A stretch of DNA of 34,251 nt, taken from NCBI GenBank assembly GCA_030528565.1, contig JAUMYP010000024.1, forward strand, positions 1 to 34,251, read 5' to 3'. Positions 26,137 through 33,432 of this stretch are shown here, piece by piece (position 1 is the first letter of the stretch; each line of letters opens with the position of its first letter). Under the pieces are notes generated by a model. It worked only from the letters and a program-made list of their open reading frames with translations. It was not told the DNA's origin and did not search any database. A program made the translations under genes and the position numbers. This stretch comes from Pseudomonadota bacterium (GTDB lineage Bacteria > Pseudomonadota > Gammaproteobacteria > Xanthomonadales > Xanthomonadaceae).

Positions 26137-26174
26137 GCCATGAAATACTTGTATCCTACCTACCTGTCAATCCT

Positions 26175-26200
26175 CTGCGCGCCAAGGCATTGAAGCAAAC
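26175..26200 (+). repeat. Right copy of the imperfect direct repeat (ettA 3'-end-like)
   Basis: This stretch matches ettA 24731-24756 at 21 of 26 positions. Read in the matching frame it gives Leu-Arg-Ala-Lys-Ala-Leu-Lys-Gln, against Leu-Arg-Phe-Lys-Ala-Leu-Lys-stop in ettA, so the likeness extends to the protein level. Confidence 0.5.
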
Positions 26201-26237
26201 CCGAAGCACCTCCCCTTAGAAAAACACTGGAGGCTCC

Positions 26238-26747
26238 ATGAAAATGCGTTCCCTGATGTTGTTCGGTCTCTTGTCTTTGCCGCTGCTTGCCCACGCCCAG
26301 CAGCCCTCACCGGAAGTTATCCGGCAAAAAGTGGCGCGCGCGGCCACTGCCTATGCCAGCGCCATTGCCTGCGATGCTCAGGAAAACCCGCAGAACATCG
26401 TGCCGCTGGTGCCCTATACCGACATGGATAACCGCTTCGAGGCGCTGTACGCCGTCATCTGGCAGGGCGATATCGGCTGCGGCGAGGGCCCGGGGACAGG
26501 CAACGACAATATTTTGGTGGTGAAAATCGGCATGGGCGACAACTATATGGTGGACGTACAGGAGTCTTCACCGATGGTGCCGTTCTATCTGCCCGCCCGC
26601 TTTTCCCGGGTACTGCGCCACAATCGCGACAGCATCACCGTGGAAACCCTGGAACACGGCCCGCGCGATGCCAACTGCTGCCCCACGGTGAAAAAACAGG
26701 TACGCATGCGCCGCGATAGCCGTGGCCACTGGGGTGAGGCGAAATAG
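26238..26747 (+). CDS. Periplasmic protein of unknown function
   Basis: 169 residues with a signal peptide (cleavage near AHA-Q at residue 20). The mature part has four cysteines: IACDAQ, DIGCGEG and the pair NCCPTV. A GG(A)GG-type site lies about 6 nt before the ATG. I recognise no family. GC content returns to that of the main chromosome here. It is followed by a good terminator and appears to be monocistronic. Confidence 0.75.
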   Translation: MKMRSLMLFGLLSLPLLAHAQQPSPEVIRQKVARAATAYASAIACDAQENPQNIVPLVPYTDMDNRFEALYAVIWQGDIGCGEGPGTGNDNILVVKIGMGDNYMVDVQESSPMVPFYLPARFSRVLRHNRDSITVETLEHGPRDANCCPTVKKQVRMRRDSRGHWGEAK

Positions 26748-26796
26748 TTTTCTGGCTTGACGTACCCTGCCTGATAGCCACCGCGAGTATGACAAC

Positions 26797-26824
26797 CCCC
26801 GTCCACTATTGGACGGGGTTTGTT
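26797..26824. terminator. Bidirectional terminator between convergent genes
   Basis: An 8-bp perfect stem (CCCCGTCC at 26797-26804 with GGACGGGG at 26811-26818) with the loop ACTATT is followed by TTTGTT on the plus strand and has AAC on the other side. It lies between the convergent genes ending at 26747 and 26852. Confidence 0.75.
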
Positions 26825-26851
26825 GCAATCCAATCCGGGAAGCCTAATGGC

Positions 26852-27193
26852 TCACCCCGCGCGCACGTCGCGCAGTTGCCAGTGGCTGCCTGCCAGCAGG
26901 CGCAGGCGGTGTTTGAGTACATCACCGGACAGGCGGGTCAATACCTCAAGGTCGATATGCAAATCATCCATCTTGCCGGTGACTTGCGCTTCCGGGTCGG
27001 TATCGGCCAGTGCCGGGTCAATCGCGTCCGGGTCGTCTTGTACGGCCAGCCAGCTCTGGAACAGGCGGGTGCTGTGCAGTGCGTTTTGCAGTTCTTCGGC
27101 AAAGCCCTCGGCGCTGTGTGATTTGAAGCTCCAGGCTGCATCGCCGCGGGCTTTTTCCGGGTCGGGCAGGGAGATGAAATAACGGGTGCGCAT
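26852..27193 (-). CDS. Small cytosolic protein of unknown function
   Basis: 113 residues without signal peptide or membrane helix. The sequence opens with MRTRYFISLPDPEKARG and has acidic stretches (QDDPDAIDPALADTDPE) and a basic C-terminus (LKHRLRLLAGSHWQLRDVR). A GGAG ribosome site lies about 9 nt before the ATG. I do not recognise a named family. It ends against a shared terminator and stands alone between two other transcription units. Confidence 0.75.
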   Translation of the reverse strand: MRTRYFISLPDPEKARGDAAWSFKSHSAEGFAEELQNALHSTRLFQSWLAVQDDPDAIDPALADTDPEAQVTGKMDDLHIDLEVLTRLSGDVLKHRLRLLAGSHWQLRDVRAG

Positions 27194-27260
27194 ATTGTGG
27201 CTCCTATGCGTTTTGTTGAAATCAAGTATGGCCTTGTGGCGGTCGTCAGGCCGTCAACAG

Positions 27261-27284
27261 ACGCCCCGCAACCAGGCGGGGCGT
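27261..27284 (-). terminator. Terminator hairpin after the amidohydrolase pair
   Basis: A perfect 9-bp stem (27261-27269 with 27276-27284) and a 6-nt loop lie just past the stop of the minus-strand gene at 27296. The following sequence on the minus strand, CTGTTGACGG, is only slightly T-rich. Confidence 0.6.
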
Positions 27285-27295
27285 GGGGTGGATTG

Positions 27296-28579
27296 CTACT
27301 TTGAATACGCCGGTGGCAGCGGGCTGCTGTTGCGGTGCAGATAGCGGTCACGCAGTTGGGTCTGGCGCGACTTCATGCCGGTGGCGCGGCCATCCAGCCA
27401 CACTTGCGTGGCGGTATGCGCCACATCCAGCGGGTCGCCACTCCACAGCACCAGGTCGGCGCGCAGGCCGGGGGTGATGCTGCCGACTTCATTGCCCAGC
27501 CCAAAGGCTTCGGCAGGAATGCGGGTCAGCCCTGCCAGGGCATCTTCCCAGGGCAGGCCGTGGGCGACGGCATTGCCTGCCAGTTGCCGCTGTTTGCGTG
27601 CCGAGTGCGAGGCATCATTGCCCTGCGAGAACGCCACCTTGACCCCGGCCTGGCGCATTTTGGCGGCGTTTTCCAGGGTGGCGCCGATTTGGTCGAAATC
27701 CGCTGGCAGGTTGGCCAGCGCATCAATGAACACCGGCACTCCGGCAGCGGCGATTTCTGCGGCGACCTTCCAGCCTTCGCTTGCACCCGCCAGGGCGATA
27801 TTGAGCTTGTGGCTCTGCGCCCAGCGCAGGGTACGGCGGATATCGGCGGCGCGATGCACGCTGATGACGATACGTTCGCCACCGAAATAGCGCGACATGG
27901 TGGCGCGACCGGCGGGGGTGAGCAGGGCGAAATGCGAGTCCTGTGCGATGCGGCCACGGGCTTCGTCCTGCATCTGGTCGAGCAGCATCCATTGCGCGGC
28001 ACGCGAACCACCGCTGAGCTGTGCGCCATCGGCACCCAAGCGCATGAACAGTACGCGCTTGCCAAGCGGGTCAAGGCTGCCATCAAAGCGGAAGGCGCCA
28101 CCCTGGCCGCCAATGAACGAGCCGCCGCTGGTCGGCGCAGCGGCCACCATGCTCCAGCCAAAGCCCTCCACGCGGGCAACCGGAATCAGTACCGATTCGG
28201 GGTTATAGGCCAGGGTGACATCGAATTCCGGGCGGATATGCAGGTCTTTGGCGTTTTGCCCGAAGGACACATGACTGTCCACGGTATGCGACTCGCCGCT
28301 GACTTCTTCAACGCCGATATCGGTGATGCCGGCAAAAAACGCCGGGGTCAGCGGACGGCCTGCCGCGTCAATCACCTCCACGCCCTGCGCAGAGAGGTTC
28401 TGCCCCACGGCGCTGATGCGGCCATTGCGCACCAGTACATCGGTATTGGCGAGTGTGCCCTGATGGCTGGCGGTGTGCACGGTGGCGTTGCGAATCAGCA
28501 GGTTCTGCGCGCTGGCGGCAAAGGCCAGCGAGGACAGCAGGACAGCCGTGAGCGCGGTCTTGACGGGGTGGCGGTTCAT
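27296..28579 (-). CDS. Amidohydrolase-family secreted protein lacking the HxH metal motif
   Basis: 427 residues with a signal peptide (cleavage near ASA-Q at residue 24). It has the amidohydrolase beta-sandwich start (LLIRNATVHT, VLVRNGRISAVG) and a late GSITPGLRADLVLWSGDPL, both typical of the imidazolonepropionase-like group. The metal-binding HxH that should follow the first strand is replaced by LTPAFFAGITDIG (78-89), and the other usual metal ligands are hard to find. It may therefore be a pseudo-enzyme partner of the upstream paralogue. AAGGAG lies 8 nt before the ATG, and the start overlaps the stop of that gene by 4 nt (ATGA). Confidence 0.87.
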   Translation of the reverse strand: MNRHPVKTALTAVLLSSLAFAASAQNLLIRNATVHTASHQGTLANTDVLVRNGRISAVGQNLSAQGVEVIDAAGRPLTPAFFAGITDIGVEEVSGESHTVDSHVSFGQNAKDLHIRPEFDVTLAYNPESVLIPVARVEGFGWSMVAAAPTSGGSFIGGQGGAFRFDGSLDPLGKRVLFMRLGADGAQLSGGSRAAQWMLLDQMQDEARGRIAQDSHFALLTPAGRATMSRYFGGERIVISVHRAADIRRTLRWAQSHKLNIALAGASEGWKVAAEIAAAGVPVFIDALANLPADFDQIGATLENAAKMRQAGVKVAFSQGNDASHSARKQRQLAGNAVAHGLPWEDALAGLTRIPAEAFGLGNEVGSITPGLRADLVLWSGDPLDVAHTATQVWLDGRATGMKSRQTQLRDRYLHRNSSPLPPAYSK

Positions 28580-29979
28580 CGGGCTTCTCCTTGCATCAGC
28601 TCCTGTCCCAGCAGGAAATCGGATTGGGGTTGCAGGCGCACATCGGCGCGGTCATACAGCTTGGCGCCGTCGATATACACCTGCTCGGCCAGTGCATAGC
28701 TGGAGAACGGATTGCCGTTCCACAGCACCACGTCGGCCATCTTGCCCGGCTCCAGCGAGCCGGTCAGGTGGTCGATGCCCATGGATTTTGCGGCATTGCT
28801 GGTCAACCAGCGGATAGCGTGTTCGGGCGTAATGTCGATGCCGATGCGGCGGCCATTGGCGATGATTTTGGCCGCCTCCTGATTGAGACGCTGGATGCCT
28901 TCGCCCGAGTCGCTATGCACGATGGCGCAGCCGCCCGGTGCGCGGTCAACCAGCAGCAGGTTTTCCTGGATGCCGTCGAACGACTCCATCTTGAAGCCCC
29001 ACCAGTCGGCCCAGAGCGCCGCGCAAACGCCTTCGGCCGCCAGCCGGTCTGCCAGCTTGTAGGCCTCGACACCGTGATGGAAGGCGCTGATGCGGAAACC
29101 GAACTCTTTCGCCAAATCGAGCATGATGGCCATTTCATCGGCGCGGTAGCAGTGGTTATGCACCAGGATGTCGCCATTGAGGGTGGCGGCCAGGGTTTCC
29201 TGCTTCAAATCGCGCTTGCCGCTGTCCTTGCCCGAGTTCTGTTTTTTCAGGTATTCGGCCGCTTCAATGAAGGCCGCACGGAACCCGGCGATATTGCCCA
29301 TCCGCGTCGAAGGCCCGCCCTTGTTGCCATACACCCGCTTGGGATTTTCGCCGCAGGCCATCTTCAGCCCCCACGGCGCGCCGGGGAACTTCATGCCCTG
29401 ATAGCTGGTGCTATAGACATTCTTCAAGGTCACGCCCCGGCCGCCAATCAGGTTGGCCGAGCCGGGCAGGATTTGCAGGCTGGTCACGCCACCGGCCAGC
29501 GCGGTGGCAAAGCCCGGGTCTTGCGGCCAGATGGAGTGCTCGGCCCAGACCTGGGCCGTGACCGGCGCGGTCATTTCATTGCCATCGCTGTGCGCAGATG
29601 CCGCCGGGCTTGGATACACGCCCAGATGCGAGTGCACATCAATGATGCCGGGCGTGACCCATTTGCCGCGCGCATCCACGCGGATGACATCTTGCGGCGC
29701 ATCAAGGCCAGGGCCAACCGCAACAATCTTGCCTTCGGCCATCAATACATCGGCGTTTTCAATGCGTTTGCCCAGGCCATCGAGCACGGTGGCGCCGGCA
29801 AGCAATACTGGCGCCGAAGGAATTGGCCGATAGGTGCTGGGATACGCATCTGTGGTGAGCGCGGCGGTTTTTTTGCTGCCTTCCGCTGCGGGGGCGGTGG
29901 CAGGCTTGCTGGACGAAGTGCTGGCGCAGGCCGATAACAGCAATGCTGCGCAGGCGGCGGCAAGGGCGGTTTTATGCAT
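28576..29979 (-). CDS. Amidohydrolase-family lipoprotein with intact metal site
   Basis: 467 residues from the ATG at 29979, with a GGGAG site upstream. A 43-codon longer frame is rejected because the lipoprotein signal would be internal. The lipobox LSAC places the lipid on Cys18. The catalytic HxH is His116/His118 in VTPGIIDVHSHLG; further ligands are likely in ILVHNHCY, ISAFHHGVE and AIVHSDSGE, and it ends with GSLEPGKMADVVLWNGNP. Together these fit a metal-dependent amidohydrolase of the imidazolonepropionase/dipeptidase-like group, acting in the periplasm. The substrate is unknown. It is transcribed first and is coupled to the HxH-less paralogue. Confidence 0.9.
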   Translation of the reverse strand: MHKTALAAACAALLLSACASTSSSKPATAPAAEGSKKTAALTTDAYPSTYRPIPSAPVLLAGATVLDGLGKRIENADVLMAEGKIVAVGPGLDAPQDVIRVDARGKWVTPGIIDVHSHLGVYPSPAASAHSDGNEMTAPVTAQVWAEHSIWPQDPGFATALAGGVTSLQILPGSANLIGGRGVTLKNVYSTSYQGMKFPGAPWGLKMACGENPKRVYGNKGGPSTRMGNIAGFRAAFIEAAEYLKKQNSGKDSGKRDLKQETLAATLNGDILVHNHCYRADEMAIMLDLAKEFGFRISAFHHGVEAYKLADRLAAEGVCAALWADWWGFKMESFDGIQENLLLVDRAPGGCAIVHSDSGEGIQRLNQEAAKIIANGRRIGIDITPEHAIRWLTSNAAKSMGIDHLTGSLEPGKMADVVLWNGNPFSSYALAEQVYIDGAKLYDRADVRLQPQSDFLLGQELMQGEAR

Positions 29980-30147
29980 ATTGGACTCCCGATGGAAAGG
30001 CAAAACTAGCCGCTTGCCGCCGTGTTGCCAAGCCTGCGCTTTGCAAAGTTTTTCAAGAACCGTGCCAAACACCACCGCAACCGGCAACGGAGCAGTCAAC
30101 ACGACCACCCCCGGCTGCTTATCATGGGATGCAGCATGTTCCGCAGC

Positions 30148-30579
30148 TCAGCCGTAGATATAGTCCTGCAGGTGACGTAGCTCTTGCTGCTGGTCTTCGA
30201 TGACCGCCTTGACCAAATCGCCAATCGACACCAGCCCCACCACTTGTTTGTGCTCGACGATGGGCAGGTGGCGGATGCGTCTTTCGGTCATCAGCTGCAT
30301 GGAGTGCGCCACGCTGTCATTCAGCCGCCCGCACAGCACCTGGCGGCTCATGATGTCGCTGACCGGGGTATTGGCCGAGGCGCGCCCCAGCAGCACTACT
30401 TTGCGGGCGTAATCGCGCTCGGAAAAAATCCCGACCAGCCTGCCTGCATCCATTACCAGCAGCGCACCGATATGCTTTTCGGCCATCATCCGCAGCGCAT
30501 CAATGACAGGCGCATCCGGGGCTATCCAGGCCACGTCCTTGTTCGCCTTGGCTTCGAGCAGTTGTTTCATCTGGCGCAT
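30148..30579 (-). CDS. Two-CBS-domain protein
   Basis: 143 residues holding only two CBS domains (about 10-65 and 75-132), including HIGALLVMDAGRLVGIFSERDYA and RRIRHLPIVEHKQVVGLVSIGDL. CBS pairs bind adenine nucleotides and usually act as energy or ligand sensors; the partner here is unknown. The start at 30579 has an AAGGAG site 5 nt upstream and lies within the last codons of the glycosyltransferase gene (13-nt overlap). A longer frame from 30639 is rejected on this ground. Its stop is near the divergent lipoprotein amidohydrolase region. Confidence 0.9.
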   Translation of the reverse strand: MRQMKQLLEAKANKDVAWIAPDAPVIDALRMMAEKHIGALLVMDAGRLVGIFSERDYARKVVLLGRASANTPVSDIMSRQVLCGRLNDSVAHSMQLMTERRIRHLPIVEHKQVVGLVSIGDLVKAVIEDQQQELRHLQDYIYG

Positions 30580-31553
30580 AACGGCTCCTTGGCTGTGGAC
30601 AGGTCTCCAGCATACGCCGGTTCGGCTGCCGGTTGCCAATCCGCCAGCAGATACAGCGGGCGCTGCTTGACTTCCAGATACATGCGGCCGAGGTACTCGC
30701 CTATCGTGCCCAGCGCAATCAGTTGCACGCCGCCCAGGAACAAAATCACTGCCATCATGGTGGGCCAGCCCGCCACCCGGTCACCATACAGCAGCGCCTT
30801 GCCGACCACGAACAGGCCATAGCCGATGGCAAGCGTTGCCGTCATCAGTCCCAGATAGGTGGCCACCCGCAGCGGGATGGTGGAAAAGCTGGTGATGCCT
30901 TCCAGCGCGAAATTCCATAGCCGCCAGAAATTGAATTTGCTCCTGCCCGCCACCCGGGCTTCGCGCTGATAGCGGATTTCCGCACTATTGAAGCCCACCC
31001 AGCCGAACAGGCCCTTCATGAAGCGGTGGCGTTCGCGCAGCTGGCGGAGTGCGGCCAATGCGCGTGGTGAAAGCAGGCGAAAATCGCCGGTATCCTCGGG
31101 AATCGGCGTAGGCGAGAGCCGCGCCATCACCCGGTAAAACATCGACGCACTGGCGCGCTTGGCGATGGTTTCTCCGGCGCGCGCCTCGCGCCTGCCATAG
31201 ACATTGTCAAAGCCTTCACGCCATTTGCCGACAAACTGCGGAATCAGCTCCGGCGGGTCCTGGGCATCGGCATCCAGAATCATCGCCGCCCCCTCGTGCA
31301 CCTGGTCAAGCCCGGCGGTCAGCGCGATTTCCTTGCCAAAATTGCGCGACAGGCGCAGCAGTGCCACACGGCCATCTTCTGCGGCCAGACGCTGCATCAC
31401 CGCCCAGGTGTCATCGCTGCTGCCATCATCGACATACAGCACCCGGGTTTTGATACCCAGGCCATCGAGTACCGGCCGCAGCCGGGCATGCAGCAGCGGC
31501 AAGGCTTCAGCCTCGTTGAAGGCCGCCACCACGACGGTCAAACATTCACTCAT
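30567..31553 (-). CDS. Polyprenyl-phosphate glycosyltransferase, DPM1/GtrB type (family 2)
   Basis: 328 residues. The N-terminal GT-A domain has [12 protein letters not shown], the nucleotide-binding [12 protein letters not shown] (40-50), [11 protein letters not shown], and the metal-binding DADAQDPPE (94-102). Two C-terminal membrane helices (about 226-250 and 263-290) and the [16 protein letters not shown] end are typical of GtrB/ArnC/DPM-like enzymes, which move a sugar from a nucleotide donor to undecaprenyl phosphate. The sugar cannot be told from sequence. It overlaps mtgA upstream by 4 nt and the CBS gene downstream by 13 nt, so all three are coupled. Confidence 0.92.
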   Translation of the reverse strand: MSECLTVVVAAFNEAEALPLLHARLRPVLDGLGIKTRVLYVDDGSSDDTWAVMQRLAAEDGRVALLRLSRNFGKEIALTAGLDQVHEGAAMILDADAQDPPELIPQFVGKWREGFDNVYGRREARAGETIAKRASASMFYRVMARLSPTPIPEDTGDFRLLSPRALAALRQLRERHRFMKGLFGWVGFNSAEIRYQREARVAGRSKFNFWRLWNFALEGITSFSTIPLRVATYLGLMTATLAIGYGLFVVGKALLYGDRVAGWPTMMAVILFLGGVQLIALGTIGEYLGRMYLEVKQRPLYLLADWQPAAEPAYAGDLSTAKEPLCAR

Positions 31554-32302
31554 TGCAAGCCTTCCAGATATTGTTTGCTGCCGATATTGCCCATCTGTCG
31601 CTGGATGGCGCGGGTACGCCGCTGCACGTAAGGGCCGGGGTTGGCAATACTGTAGCGCCTGGGATTGGGCAGTACCGCCGCCATGCGCGCCGCCTCGGCA
31701 GGCTGTAGCGCCACGGCATCTTTACGGTAATAAGTCCGCGCCGCTGCCTGTGCGCCATATACCCCGTCACCAAATTCGGCCACATTGACATACATCTCCA
31801 GAATACGGGTCTTGGGCCAGAGCAGCTCCATCCAGAAGGTGTAATAGGCCTCCAGCGCCTTGCGCAGCCAGCGATTCCAGCCGCTACCGCCCCATAAAAA
31901 TAAGTTCTTGGCCGTTTGCTGGCTGATGGTGCTGCCGCCGCGGATACGCTTGCCCTGCTGATTGCCCTGCATGGCTTTTTCAATCGCCGCCCGGTCAAAA
32001 CCGGCATGTTCGGCGAACAGCTGGTCTTCGGCGGCAATCACGGCCACCGGCAGATACGGGGAAATTTCCTGCAAATCGCGCCACTCATGGGCAGGGCGAA
32101 AGCGCCAATCGCCTGCACGCCAGGCTTCAAGCTGGCGAATCACCATGAAACTGGAAAACGGCGGATCCATCACCCGCAGCGCCAGCACTTGCACAACCGG
32201 AAAAACCAGCGCCAACACCAGCAGCCATGACATGCGCCGCAGCCAGCGCCGCTTTTTGCCCGCTTGCAGTTTGCCCACCATGCCCCCATAAAGCTTGACC
32301 AT
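31550..32302 (-). CDS. mtgA: Monofunctional biosynthetic peptidoglycan transglycosylase
   Basis: 250 residues with one membrane helix (about 25-43) and a glycosyltransferase family 51 domain. The catalytic Glu92 is in [16 protein letters not shown], with [16 protein letters not shown] (121-136), [17 protein letters not shown] and [19 protein letters not shown] following. MtgA polymerises lipid II into glycan strands without making cross-links. The start at 32302 has a poor ribosome site; Met8 could be an alternative. It heads the coupled mtgA-glycosyltransferase-CBS operon and is divergent from hslO, with only about 33 nt between the starts. Confidence 0.95.
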   Translation of the reverse strand: MVKLYGGMVGKLQAGKKRRWLRRMSWLLVLALVFPVVQVLALRVMDPPFSSFMVIRQLEAWRAGDWRFRPAHEWRDLQEISPYLPVAVIAAEDQLFAEHAGFDRAAIEKAMQGNQQGKRIRGGSTISQQTAKNLFLWGGSGWNRWLRKALEAYYTFWMELLWPKTRILEMYVNVAEFGDGVYGAQAAARTYYRKDAVALQPAEAARMAAVLPNPRRYSIANPGPYVQRRTRAIQRQMGNIGSKQYLEGLQ

Positions 32303-32335
32303 GACTCATTATGCCGCTGCCGGTTCAATACTCCG

Positions 32336-33256
32336 ATGAATAACAGCCTCCAGAACCCGATGACCGTTTTTCTGCTGCCCGAAGCCGGTGTGCGCGGCGC
32401 GCATGTGCGCCTGGACAGCGCCTGGCAGTGCATTGCCGGCAAGAACGATGCAAACGGCAAAACGCTTGAACTGCTTGGGCAGGCCATTGCCGCCACCGCA
32501 CTTTTGACCGCGCATATCAAAATCGACGGCAGGCTTTCGGTGCAGCTGCGTGCGCCCGGTGATTTGCGCAGCCTGTTTGCCGAATGCACCGCGCAAGGCA
32601 CCCTGCGCGGGCTGATTCGCAGCGCCGAAGACGCAAATCCGGCGCAGCTTGAAGCCATTGCCCAAGACTTGCGCCTTGCAGGCGAGGGCGCCATCATCGC
32701 CATCACCATCGAAAACCCCAGCCCCAGTGGCGAGCCGATGCGCTACCAGGGCCTGGTGCCGCTGGAAAACCCGACCCTGGCCGAAGCCTTCGAGCATTAT
32801 TTCCAACGTTCCGAGCAGCTTCCCACCCGGCTGCTGCTGGCTGCCGATGCGCAGCATGCCAGCGGCCTGCTGCTGCAAAAACTGCCGGGCGAAACCACTG
32901 CCGATGCCGATGGCTGGGCGCGCACCCAGCAATTGTTCGCCACCCTGGGCGCGCAAGAGCTGCAAACCACCGATGCGGCCACCCTGCTGCACCGGCTGTT
33001 TCATCAGGAAAACCTGCAACTTCTGGGACAGCGCCCACTCAACTTTGGCTGCTCCTGCTCGCGTAGCCGGGTCGAGGAGATGCTGCGCAGCCTGGGACGC
33101 GAAGAAGCCGAAGCCGCCGTTGCTGCGGGCAGCAAGGGGCAGGCAGAAATCCGCTGCGAGTTCTGCGCCGAACGCTATTACTTCAGCCTGAGCGATGTGG
33201 CTGCGCTGTTCACTGCACCTGCTGCGACCAGCGACGCCCCCTCCAGATTGCAGTAA
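32336..33256 (+). CDS. hslO: Redox-regulated chaperone Hsp33
   Basis: 306 residues from the ATG at 32336; a second ATG 24 nt on (MTVFLLPEAG) is also possible, as neither has a good ribosome site. Hsp33 is a holdase that is activated when oxidants release zinc from its four cysteines. These are present as Cys239-x-Cys241 (FGCSCSRSR) and Cys274-x-x-Cys277 (RCEFCAERY). The N-terminal part carries LLGQAIAATALLTAHIKIDG and RGLIRSAEDANP. It is divergent from mtgA; the two promoters must lie in overlapping sequence. Length is slightly above the usual 290-300. Confidence 0.95.
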   Translation: MNNSLQNPMTVFLLPEAGVRGAHVRLDSAWQCIAGKNDANGKTLELLGQAIAATALLTAHIKIDGRLSVQLRAPGDLRSLFAECTAQGTLRGLIRSAEDANPAQLEAIAQDLRLAGEGAIIAITIENPSPSGEPMRYQGLVPLENPTLAEAFEHYFQRSEQLPTRLLLAADAQHASGLLLQKLPGETTADADGWARTQQLFATLGAQELQTTDAATLLHRLFHQENLQLLGQRPLNFGCSCSRSRVEEMLRSLGREEAEAAVAAGSKGQAEIRCEFCAERYYFSLSDVAALFTAPAATSDAPSRLQ

Positions 33257-33346
33257 CGCCATAGCTGCAAAGTGCCAAGAGTCTGGCGCAGCTGAACCAT
33301 CACCTGCCGATAGCGGCCTGCCCGCCCTGCTCCTGCCCGGAATTGA

Positions 33347-33375
33347 TTGTTAAACAAACATAAATCCGGTATGTT
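33347..33375 (+). promoter_or_regulatory. Putative promoter with palindrome for the gene at 33433
   Basis: A -35 TTGTTA (33347-33352) and -10 TATGTT (33370-33375) are separated by 17 nt. The palindrome TTGTTAAACAA (33347-33357, 5-bp arms) covers the -35, which suggests a repressor site, though it may be chance in an AT-rich stretch. Confidence 0.45.
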
Positions 33376-33432
33376 GTAACTCCTGCCCTGGAAGCGGGAA
33401 CTTTCCAGTCCACCGCCAGTCTATCCAAGACC

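Larger units (their letters stand above)
24885..26160. other. AT-rich tract, probably acquired DNA
   Basis: Base composition falls sharply compared with everything around it, from just after the ettA terminator to just before the gene at 26238. It holds two minus-strand orphan genes and about 270 nt without a gene (25548-25818). No integrase, transposase or tRNA is visible. An imperfect direct repeat of the ettA 3' end lies at its two edges. Confidence 0.65.

Noticed and set aside
27335-29937. Two long plus-strand open frames (454 and 448 codons)
   Set aside because: Both are antisense to the amidohydrolase genes and show shadow composition.
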